A stretch of 64,000 nucleotides of DNA from Marthasterias glacialis. Its lineage: Eukaryota; Echinodermata; Asteroidea; Forcipulatida; Asteriidae. Below the pieces are notes generated by a model that saw only the letters and a program-made list of their open reading frames with translations, did not search any database and was not told the DNA's origin. Position 1 is the stretch's first letter. Each line of letters begins with the position of its first letter. The position numbers were made by a program, and so were the translations under genes. This document shows, one piece after another, positions 24,801 through 36,800 of this stretch. Location: assembly GCA_911728455.2 (NCBI GenBank), contig OU452227.1, positions 21,942,414-22,006,413 of the forward strand, read 5' to 3'.

Positions 24801-27800
24801 TTTGTTTCTTCTTTCTGAAAGACAGATGTAATCCTGATTCATCAAAATGCACTGTTGTTACCCAACGACAGTGCATTTTGATTAAACAGAGCGCTTCTTC
24901 AACAACAGCAAAAGTTTACATATGAGTGTAAAACTGACGGCATTTATTTTTCTCCAAAAGTAAATTAAATAAAGCAGACCCACAAATTTAAGTAAACCCG
25001 GTCGATGTGCTAAATGTATAAATGAACTTCCCTTGCTGTGTGTGAAGATAATTGAAATGTTTGTCTGAAAAGCAACACATGCAATCTATAAATTCCAACT
25101 GCTTTGATTGTTACAACTTTTTACCTGGGTCCTTGTTAGTTTTACCACTGCCACTTTTAGAGACTGTGCTTTTCTGTTTTGGCTGATTTTGATTCTTTAT
25201 GGTGAAAATGTACATACGCAGAAGACCCAAAAGAGCAGTTTTGTTACTTAGGCCGTGTCCGAATCAAGCGATTTCAGCTACGGCTATGGTCGTTGGCTGC
25301 AACGACAACGTTGAAGAATAGGAATCCTTGGCGTTGTTCCAGCCATAGCCACTGCCAAAGCCATTCACTGAGAGAGCCTTATATTCTGGTAAATTACCCA
25401 ATTCACCTGACGTCATCACAACAATCAATTTTGGTTGCGCAACTTGGGGAGTCAGTTTCTTTATGTGTTATGTACAGTAGTGCCCATTTACAAGCTCACC
25501 ATGTCTTTACATGCAACTTGATTCCCAAATGCCAGGCCTTGGGCAGACAGTACCCACAGGAGATGTCAATTGCAAGGGGTCAGTAGAGATTAAGTTAACA
25601 TGGGGGTGGGGGATGGAGAGATAACTTGTGAGATGATCTACACTATAGTACATGCTTCTTCAGTGTTCTGCTGAAAATTCAAACATGAGGGCGCCCACCT
25701 CACCACTAACAGCGACCACCTTCCTACTTTTGAACCAATTTCATCACCTCGCTTTGAAGATTTGCCATAAAGGAATCCATTTTGTGTCATGTATTTAGCT
25801 TTTTCTTTGACCTAGCTGTGTATCAAGAACTCAATTTCATCAGGCATTTGTGTGGGTGCTGCATTCTCGTCAGTTTGCAGACTCTGACATTTTATCGCCT
25901 CGCTCAGTTCATTGGAAACACTGAATGCAAAACGATCTTTTCAGGTTCAAAGACACTATTTTAAGGCCAAACACGGCAGATTTTTTGCAATAAGCACTGC
26001 ACATGTACATGATATTTTGTTGCATACTGGACTCGGAACACTGCCATAGAACTCAAGTAGGAGTTCTCTTCCACTCTTCCTCCAGCATAGCTAAAGTTTG
26101 ATGATTTATTAAAAAAAACTGTGTAACCTTGTTTAAATGTACATGTACTTGTGTGATCATGTTAACACAAGATTACACTTTTTAACACAACATCAGTTTA
26201 TGTGAAATTAAGGTACACTAAATTTGGGACCAGAAAAGGGCTATTTTAGAACAAAATATTTTAGGCCTATATATATATATTTTTTTTTTCTTTTTTTTTT
26301 GCAGATATTTAGAAATCAACAACATCATGTTAGGTGCCATCTCACATAAATTTGAATTTTACCCAAACTATCCGATTGCTAAGTCCTTGCTCTGTGGTAC
26401 AACACAAGACTCAAGCTGGCCCACCGCACAAGATCAGTGGTCCAGCAGAAAGACACCTGTCCTATAATGCATATGGCTCAGGGTTTAAGTCCCAAACGGA
26501 GATACCTTTAGTAGTTTGCAGGACAGGTCCAGAACAACATGGAAGGATACCACCTCTGAAACTCCCCTAGCCTTAGCTCAGGTGCCCCTTCCACAAATAT
26601 TCCTGTAGATATTTCAGACTTTTACTTCATTAAAGATTAAGTTCCAGGCCTGACCACTGGCATTCTGCTCCTCTCTGTTCACTTCTTTCTACTTGACTGC
26701 TTCTGTTCTTCCAGTATATTTGTATGTGTTGTGTTGTCATTTTAGCCTTTGAGAAAGACTCTGCTAGGGTCGATGTGGGGCCATTAACATTGTTTTGCAA
26801 ATAAAAACTATAACCAATACGAGAGAAAGATCAACAATGCTGTAAAGAATGAAATGGTGTGCTTACCAGAACTACGATGTCGTATGCATGAAAGAGGTCT
26901 TGCAGGCTGATGTGTTTTCCCACTTCCACATTTCCCATGAAAGAGCATCTCTCATTGTCTGCTGCTAGAGTTGATGAGAACTGGTTGATAACATTCTTAT
27001 AGGGGGACAGGCATTCAAAAAGAAAAAAAAGACAGCATTACAATTAAGTGACAGATCAGACTGAAGCAGACTTCCATGCCATAAATTAATATTTCATAGG
27101 AGAACAGGAGATCAGGTAGAAAGGCAAAAAGGGCAATTTTATATCTCTCCAGTGGCAACCTACAGTACATAATTGTCTTGTTTATGTATCCACATTCAGA
27201 GTGACTGACAGGCAACCCTCTTTAAACTTCTTGTTTCTTTTACTTTCATCCCTGCTCTTTGTACTTTTGAAGTTAATACAGCGTCTTTTCCTTACAGTTA
27301 CAAAGCACTGGGTATTATCCCTCATAATTTATATTTATCTTTGGGGAAGTTGATGTTTAGGCAAGTCACATCAAACACAATTTTAAAGAAACAGCATAAC
27401 TTGTACATGTTGGGAGCAAACAACGACTCATGTGATCAAATTGACTTGGTTTGATTTGATAAATTACATACACAGTGTTGCATTTAGAGAGAAATTACAC
27501 ACTTTATGTTCATGTAGTTTTTTTTTTGTTTTTTTTATTTGTTTTTTTACATGGCTATATGAAATTTTGGCATGAAAAATCCCATCCCAAACACTGGGAT
27601 TTACTCTGGCAGAATCTGGTTTGTTTGTGATCCATACGTAGCAATGACAATATAATGAAATCCCTATGAATAGCAACAAATTCTGGGTCATGAAATAAGT
27701 CACATTATATCTTCCCAGAATGGAACAGGAGACGGAAAAAAAATTATCAAGTATAATTTTGTTCTCTCGTGTCAAACATGGGGAGATTTCACAAGCAGGT

Positions 27801-30800
27801 GTAAAGCAAAGGGCACAGTGCAATAACCTTCTGGTGTCCAGCATGTGTTTCCTGTCACTTCCTGTCCCAAGAGGTGCCACAAGATGTGTATACTCTTACA
27901 ACACTGGTGAAAGTCTAACTGAACATGATGGAATTAAATGATTAGGGGCAACTGATGCATTAACTGCACCCTGATGGTTCTGCTGGAAACGGAGAAGACA
28001 CACCTGGGCCTTGAGTGCACAAACATTATTTTGGACTTTAAAGGTGTAACACACTATGTTCATTAAACCTGGCTAAATCACAACAAAGTTGTTTTATTAT
28101 TTTATTATGTCTTGCTGGTAATGAAATCAAGGGACCCTCAAAAGTGACTTGCACTGTGACCCGTAGGCCTGAAAATACCCGTGTAGAGAAGATGATGAAG
28201 AAATGTCAGTTTTAGATGTGGGAGGAAAACCCCAAATAGGGAAAACCCACGCAACCAGGTAGGGACTGAAAACCCAATCCACATGCAAAGCTCCATTCCG
28301 GGATTCGAACCGGGGTCCACAGAGGTGAAAGGCAAGGAAAGAAACCACTGAGCCAACCTGAATCTTAAAGTACTGTTTATGATGTTTATCAATTTGATAC
28401 TGCAGGCACTTCCATGGTATGTGCGCAGAAGGTCTCTCACTGAATGTCCCTGGTCCAAGCACCTTCACTCCCAGTACACACTTTGCCATATCTTCTCATC
28501 CCCTCCACTGTATCTGTTCCATAGGACAGTACTGTGAGATATTCAAATAGCCTGTGCCCCGTAGTGCTGCACTTTGGGACCCCCTACCTGTATCTTGTTT
28601 TCCACAATTTTACGATCTGCTCGAGTTTAAGAGGAATGTGCACCGACCTGCTTTTGTTCTAAATTTTCTCTTTTTACATTTCCTTTTTAGCCTTCACCCT
28701 TGAGTGGCCCTTTGGCTTTGTGTCGGGTGATTTTTCATTAAAAAAAAAAAAGATTAAAAAAACAAACCAAGATCTAATAAAAACATGTAGTTCACAAAAC
28801 TGTCCAGAGAATTATTCCCGCAACCCAGTCAGTTGACCGCTCGGACACAACCATGCAGGCGTTCGATCTCAGACATTTCTTAGACATTTGATACATTTCA
28901 ACTTGAGTTTTTTCCAAATTCTTTTTTCTTTTTTACTTGTGTTTTTTTTTCTTTTTTCTTTTTTTTTTGGGGGGGGGATAACGAGTAAAAACTGCACAGC
29001 AGACATGGCAGACACTCAAAAAGAAAGCGGTGTTTTAATGCCATAAAAATCAATAGACAAGAGTTTTGAGTTACTGTGGGAAGACGAAGACAAATAATTG
29101 ATTTCTTAGAAATGTATTCCAAGCAGAACGAGAAGCAAGGCTCTTGAAAGATACTTTTTCCATCAACTTTCTGCATTTCAGAATGTAATGTTAATAAAAG
29201 TGTGCATGTCTTAGCATGTGTGGACTAATTACAAGGGTTGTTTTTGTTGGTATTCCCTCATGGTTTAATGAAATCTTTTATATGGCGTATCCGTCTTGTT
29301 TTTCACTAATCCTCCTAATTTTCATTAACCCTCTTGTAACCAAATTGTTTTCACATGAACTTAACAGTGAAATACAATTTCTAACGCATCAGCTCGCATA
29401 TGTTTTGAGGCCAATTTTGCAAACTCTACTATCAACCTCAAGATTTCATTTGAATAATAATAATAACGTCTGTAGGCCTATTAATTATAAATGTGCTTTA
29501 TCAAGCCAAGTAGGCCTGTCAAAGTGCCTCACAATATTATTACCCCTGACCATCAAGCCCTAAGCATTCCTAAAATCATCTCAACTCCTTTGGAGTATGC
29601 AAAACCGCCAGCCAAATCTGCGCACAGGTTGCTTATCATTCACATCAACAACCTCTACCATGTCTACCCTCGCAGGTACCCATTTGTTCCCGGGTGATGA
29701 GAAGCAATTATAAATATGTAAGTGTCTTGCTCAAGGACACAAAGGTAAAGACCAGGATTCGAACCCACACTCTGGTGACCTAGCCACTGAAACTTGAGTT
29801 TGATGCACTAGGCCACTCGGTCACGACACTCCATTTTAGAGCAAAAGAAGTACTACGAACTGTTTCACTCTCTTACAATAAACAGCCAGGTTCTCAAAGT
29901 GGGTGCTTTTTTGTGTGTGAATTTGGTCGACTAAAGTCAACTTTGTTTCAGGAAAAGGTGGTATGAGTACACTCTACTAAAGTCGCCAATGGTAAAGAAG
30001 AGGGGATGAGTACAGAAGACTGAAGTAGCCTATGGTAAGGAAGAGGGAAATTGGGTGCAGTAGACTAAAGTTGCCTGTGGTAAGGAAGTGGGGGTATGAG
30101 TGCAATCTACTAAAATCGCCTGTAGTAAGGAAGAGGTGGTATTAGTGCAATTGACTGAAGTCGCCTATGGTAAGGAAGATGGAATATGAGTGCAGTCAAC
30201 TGAAGTTGCCTATGGTAAGAAAGATTGGGTACAAGTGCAGTCGACTTAAGTCGCCAGATGGTAAGGAAGAAGAGGTATGAATGCAGTCGACTTAAGTCGC
30301 CTATGGTAAGGAAGAGGGGGTACGAGTGCAGTTGACTTCAGTCGCCTATGGTAAGGAAGAGGGGGTACGAGTGCAGTTGACTTAAGTCGCCTATGGTAAG
30401 GAAAAGGGGGTACGAGTGCAGTTGACTTAAGTCGCCTATGGTAAGGAAGAAGGGGTACGAGTGCAGTCAACTTAAGTCGCCTATGGTAAGGAAGAAGGGG
30501 TCCAAGTGCAGTCGACTTAAGTCGCCTATGGTAAGGAAGAGGGGGTACGAGTGCAGTCGACTTAAGTCGCCTATGGTAAGGAAAAGGGGGTACGAGTGCA
30601 GTTGACTTAAGTCGCCTATGGTAAGGAAGAAGGGGTACGAGTGCAGTCAACTTAAGTCGCCTATGGTAAGGAAGAAGGGGTCCAAGTGCAGTCGACTTAA
30701 GTCGCCTATGGTAAGGAAGAGGGGGTACGAGTGCAGTTGACTTAAGTCGCCTATGGTAAGGAAAAGGGGGTACGAGTGCAGTTGACTTAAGTCGCCTATG

Positions 30801-33800
30801 GTAAGGAAGAAGGGGTACGAGTGCAGTCAACTTAAGTCGCCTATGGTAAGGAAGAAGGGGTCCAAGTGCAGTCGACTTAAGTCGCCTATGGTAAGGAAGA
30901 GGGGGTACGAGTGCAGTCGACTTAAGTCACCTATGGTAAGGAAGAAGGGGTACAAGTGCAGTCGACTTAAGTCACCTACGGTAAGGAAGAAGGGGTACGA
31001 GTGCAGTCGACTTAAGTCTCCTATGGTAAGGAAAAGGGAGTCCGATGGCAATCGCCTTAAGTCCCCGATGGTAAGGAAGAGGGGGTATGAGTGCAGTTGA
31101 CTAAAGTCTCCTATGGTAAGGAAGAAAAGGGTTAAATGTCACCAAACCAAAGCTGGAAGAGTAAAAAGTCTGACCTTATACCTGTAAAATGGGAGTTGGT
31201 AGTGTGTACAATTTGCAGGGAACTAAGCAACCAGACCAAGTCAGTGACACCTTGACATCGGTGTATACAATTCCAATTTATGGTCAAGCTCTGATTTTAA
31301 ACATTATACATATATATATTTTTATTCAGTTAAAAAACAACCAGAAGTCCACCGAACTTGTGCAGTTGAAAGTTTACTGGCCCGACGCTAAAATCACTGG
31401 CCTCTGGCCTGCCGTCCAGCGTAAATTTCGAGCCCTGAATGAAGTTGTTTCAGGTTATTTGAATTAAAATGTAGCTCGCATTGAAACAAACACATCTACT
31501 GTAATGTCTTTATACATTTAAATTTATGGGTTTCTTTTTAAAGTTTAAAGTAATTTAAGTAGCACTAAAATCACAAACACTTTTTTATAGCTTAATTATC
31601 TTTGGACTCAGCTTATTAACCAATTAAAATGCAAATAATGTTGGGTTATTTATTTCTGCCAGTGAAAGTCTTTGCTTTAATTTATATTTGCTTTATTTTT
31701 GTACAGATATAAACAATAATGTTCGCCAAACAAGAATGAATAAATTTTTCTCTTATCGCAAATCTGGTGATGAGTAATTTATTGTTAACTTAATCGCAGA
31801 TGAATTAAAAACATGCGTTTTTTTGCAACTAGCAACAAGCAACTTTCTAAAGACTGTCAACAGAGGGCGCTAATCACTTTAGATGACCATCCCCATTCAA
31901 AACACCATTCCTACCTTTTTTAAATCTGCCCCATTAAAAATTGGAAAAATCATAACCAATTTATGCAAAATTGCCATTTCAGTTAAAAGTGTGCACTCTA
32001 ATTTAACCATATTTTTTACCGCATGAGGGCGCTTTAAATGGCTAGTTTCCTTGCATCACAATTACAGTTTTATCTTATTTTGACTGCATGTATGTTGTTT
32101 TCTTGTATTAATGGCCAAATAAATAACATAGCAATGATGGAAAAACCAGTAAGTTATACTTGTTTTGCATCACGTAAGTTTGTTTCACACCAAAGATCAT
32201 AGAACGCCGAAGATCTTAGAATGCCGAAGGCACAAGATGGGGAACTGGAGCTCTATCTATTGTTGGAGCGTGAAATACGCACGGGCGCCATTTCAGCACC
32301 TGAATGTTTTGTTATACCATTGATAGCAATGGTCATTGTCTGCACTGATCTATTGTTGTATCAATAGAGTCACTTGCTGAAATAGCCTCCAGAGATTGAG
32401 TTCCCCATCTTGTGCCTTCGGCGCTCAATAACCTTTGGTTTACATAAGCCCTCACAAGATCAAAAATACAGCATTTTTATCCAGTCTTTAACGGAAAAAA
32501 TACAACTGACCTTTGAAACTTTAATCAAACTACTTGTGGGTGGTGCTACTTTTGGAGGATTACAAGCAACAAATCAGTTTTTGTCTTACGTGCAAGGGAT
32601 TTTAAGAACATTCATTCTGTACATGTACATAAATATGTACACTTATTGAGTACATACGTGTCTACTTCAATTTCTTTCAGAGTTTTGGACGTTGGACACA
32701 ACGTGCAGCTGTAGGTGTCGTGTGTTGTGAAATGCATCGGTAAAAAAACTCACCTTGCAAACCTGGCTTTACAACTTCCTATGTTAATGGGTCTCATAAT
32801 TCAAAAAAACTTAGCATACTTGTACTTTTAAAAACATTTCTTCGCCTCAGAATTGTTAACTAGATTGATGGCGCAATATGAATGCTTTATATTTCAGTTG
32901 GAAATGTATTTTGTATTGGGTTTATAAAAGCTTTAAGATTACAAATCATCAATTATATATTATTTGTCAACCATTAACTTTTTATGTCCATGGTTTCTGT
33001 ATCTCATATTTTATTTGTACTGTCCACCCACAGACACTTGCCGAGTTGAACGGGTTAAAGGCTCATTTGTCTGAGATAAAACGGGATAGACATTTCTAGA
33101 AATTCACAAAGTGTACCCTGGGACCCCGACAGAGTCGGGCCTGCATCTGTTTTACTTTGAAGTGGATCAAATAACCATGGGAATCAATTATTCAAAAGAG
33201 GAAAAAAATACAGTTTTATTACTTTAACAAGCCACTGCTGATGGAACAGGATTCAAGGATTTAAGGATTTATAAATGTGGGGGGGGGGAGGAGATCATTT
33301 CCAAAATGCTGGATGGAATGGCCAGCTACTGAGGCAACAGCACCTGCGGCTGAACGTATTGAACACAAGTGTATTTGGAGATAAAAATACATTTTTGATC
33401 AAGACAGCTGCTTTATGTGCACGCACTGATATTTTGGAGAAGCCGGGCAGACAAATTTGCCATGTTAGTTTCCAGGGACTTGTGTTACACGTATGTCGGC
33501 ATCCCAAATCCTTCTACATATCCTCTTTGCCAAAATGAAGGATTCAGAAGAACTGAGGCCGGTAGGACTGCTTATCACAGTGTCAGGCATTCCTATCTTA
33601 TCTAAGTCCAAACATTTTAGTGTGAAGTGACATACATGTACATGTACATGTAGGAAAGGTGATGGAGAAGTGGACCTAGGGAGTAAGGGTTACAGTCAAC
33701 AATGTCTCCTCCTTCCCTTCTTGATCTCCTCCCCCCCCCCCCTCCCCAAAAGCCTCCATTGAAAAAAAATGCTTCGAATGCTCCTATTTAATAGCAACAC

Positions 33801-36800
33801 CTTTTGTTTTTTAGAAAAAGAAAAGGGAAAGAAATGACAAGACCACCTTGGTGTGCTGCTGCTGCTATGCATGAACATGTATGGCATTTGCTTCACCAAG
33901 ATCATTAGGCCTTCAGTTTTAAACAGTAGTTTTTTATATTTTTTTACACCACTGGTGGTTTTTCCTCCAAAATTGATAATGGGTTCGCTTCTCAATATGT
34001 GCACAGGTATTTTTTTTTTTTTTTTGCTACAGCAGTAGCAAATTTGGACATCCCTTGAATTAGGAAATTGTGCAAATAACAAATTTATTGAATGTTACCT
34101 TTACTTCAGGATGGTCTGGGGCTACTCCGAATCTCACCAGTCCAAACGGTACAGGAAGCTTGTCATAGATGTCTACTGTACATTGAGAATTACCCTGGGG
34201 GGACAAATTCAATTGTTTAACAATAACAGCAATGATTTGGGGTTTACAAAAATTGTTTTAACAAAGACAAGTCAAATTCACTGTAAATTTATAACACCCA
34301 AAATTTTCCCCGCATCTTGACATTTACGTTGAGACTGGCTCAGTGGTTTCTTCCCTGCCTTTCACCTCTGTGGACCCCAGTTCATATCCCAGCCCGGAGC
34401 CTTGCATGTGGATCAGGTTTTCAGTCCCTACCTGATGGCGTGGATTTTCCCGATTGAGTTCTTCCTCCTACCTCTTTTGAGGGTCCCTTGGTTTCATTAC
34501 TAAAAAGTTATCACAGACCTGATGCACATGACCTCATTTGAATGGAGCGCCCTCGGCTAGACCTCAATAGAAGGCAGCTAATTGGCCAATCCTGTGCACT
34601 GCGCGTACATAGCTGTGGCATTGTTTCATCATCGTTTTACCTCTAAGAGGGTGGCATGATGACATCAATGCATAAGGTCTATAATAATAACAACTATGAA
34701 CTTTAAATAGTGTATTTAAGGCTAGGAATCTGGCCAGTCATTCCTTCTTGGGTGATTCAGGTATTGGACAGGATTTAGGAAAATTGTATCCAAATTTATT
34801 GACACTGATGCCTGGGCATCCAAATTACAAACTTAGGTCGTGTCTTAATTAGCATCTGCAGCTGTGGGTACAGCTGCAGCAGCGGCTTGATTGTCACATG
34901 AAGGTGCGATGAATCATAGGCTGCCCTTTCATTCTCATTTCATTTTCATTCATTAATTCTGGTTGTGAAGCCAAAGATTCTCAGCAAAGCAAACTTAATC
35001 ACTACACTAGCCAAGAGCCCCATGGAGAGAAGACAGGGAAGGACGCTTCAGCTTTAGATGTGGGAGGAAAACCCCAGAGATTTATTCCACGGAAAACCCA
35101 CGCAATCAGGTGGGGACTGAAAAACCCAATCCACATAGTGCCTCAGGCGGGATGTGAACCGGGGTCCTAGAGGTGAAAGGCGAGGAAAGATACCACTACG
35201 CCAACCCAACCACCCAACACCCGTAGCGTGTTGTGCCGAGAGGTTTAGTGCATCGGACTCAAGTTCTGGTGGCCAAGTCATCAGGATGTGTGTTCGAATC
35301 CCAGTCACAACACTTGTGTCCTTGAGCAAGGTATTAATTGTCTCGCAACAGATTCCTTTACCCCTCCCTGTTCTTAGCTGTGCTGTGAAGAGACTTGCGT
35401 TTATATCTCGCCATGTCTTGATCCTGCGCATTGGGGCAGGTTTCTACCCCTTCAAAAATACAGTAGCCACCAAGTGGCCTTTTGGCCTTGTGATGGGCGA
35501 ATTGCATAAAAAAAAATGGAAAAAAAAACCTGGCAAAACCTGCAGCCGTAGTTAAAGCCACCAATTCAGATACTGCCTTCCAATACTTTTACATTTTAAC
35601 AACTTCAAAAGTAGGCTAACTTCAAAATAACTGTTAATTCTTGATGAGAGTACTCCTGCATGTACCTTAAGAAGTCCCTGTGCTGTATAAAAGCCAGCAG
35701 GTCCGCTGCCAACTACGCATATTCTAGGAGCTGGCTGATCACTGCAGATGAATCTCCTACCATTCAGGGTAAACTGAGCTTGAGGTCGTACAGTGTGATT
35801 AGTCAAAGATCTGAACCCAAACTTGACACACTCCTTCGTCAAAACCTGGCACAAGGTCACTGGAAGAATAAAATGTGATAATGTTAAAACCATGGTTTAA
35901 TAGACAAAGAGGCCTGCCAACCTGGATTAACCATTTGACATCAGATGATGTCTTTTTCAGCCAAACTGATTAACAGTGGCATGTTTAAGAATGCTTGGTA
36001 CAACTTTGGAATGTCCTTTTTGGGTTGCAGTCAGTTGACTAGTTGAAATACATGTATAATAGACCGATTGTAATGCACGTAAAAAAATCCAGTGCACTTA
36101 TCGCAAAGAAGAGGGGGTTCACCCTGGTGTTCCTGGTTTGATCGTCTGCAGATTGCGCCACAGCACCTTGTATTTGTAAACTGTTACATGGTGCTATGTA
36201 AAGGAACAGGTCTCATTCCTAAAAACGCTACTCCACATACCTTGCAGGAAAAAAAACTGAGCAATAATATGCAAGTCCGGGCATCAGCGAACACGTAATC
36301 CCCACAGCATTAATGCGACTTTTTTTAAGTCAGGAAATAGTCATGACATTAGTAATAAAAATGGCGATTGTAACGGCAGGGTTGTCAGAGGCCCAAAAAA
36401 TCATTGGTTTGGAAGACAGAAAATGATCGTGAGTACAACTAAATGCATTTATTTCACCTTAAATACTTTGGAGAAGGCAGTAGGCGAATTTTGAGCAATT
36501 CTGTTGGGTCTAACTAAGGCAATTTTTTTAAGAGAGACTTTTTAAATCCTCCTGACTGTGCAGTTACTACATATTCCTTACTTGGGCGCTAGTACAACAG
36601 ATATGTCAAAATCTCAAAAAAGGAGTACAGCGCCCCAGTTACTGGGTCTATAATTTGACCTAAATTAAGAAAGATAAAATGGCAGCTGGATACGTCATTT
36701 TAGCCCTGGTAAAAAAAAAGGGGGGGAAAATAACTCTTGTAATTTTATTCACATTGTAGAGAAGCTTTATATACCCAGCAGGACACCAGTGCAGTGTATA

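Larger units (their letters stand above)
13289..26866. other. FDXR intron 4 (13.6 kb)
   Basis: Contains SINEs at 14.4 and 18.0 kb, a copy of the GGGCCCAATTTC element at 15.8 kb, a tRNA-like insertion at 16.4 kb, a degenerate LINE at 19.1-21.4 kb, a SINE-like repeat at 22.9 kb, a composite GGGCC-type repeat at 23.5 kb, a short perfect stem-loop at 24.84 kb and a dispersed repeat at 26.6 kb. No exon was recognised between. Confidence 0.6.
26997..34098. other. FDXR intron 3 (7.1 kb)
   Basis: Contains a SINE-like repeat at 28.1 kb, a LINE 3' end at 28.5 kb, a SINE at 29.5 kb, the 45-bp tandem array at 29.95-31.13 kb and inverted-repeat elements at 32.0-32.4 kb. The rest is AT-rich without recognised features. 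Confidence 0.6.
34195..35665. other. FDXR intron 2 (1.5 kb), almost all SINE-derived
   Basis: Three tRNA-headed repeats cover much of it: 34335-34505 plus, 34960-35206 minus and 35226-35520 plus. The remainder is unique. Confidence 0.6.

Noticed and set aside
29950-31131. Possible CRISPR-like array
   Set aside because: The repeats are directly head to tail with no unique spacers, and the genome is eukaryotic. It is a minisatellite.
35860-35893. FDXR translation start at 35893 ([12 protein letters not shown]...)
   Set aside because: The bases just before GTGACC look like a polypyrimidine tract and acceptor (TTTTATTCTTCCAG), so this part is probably intron. It cannot be excluded.
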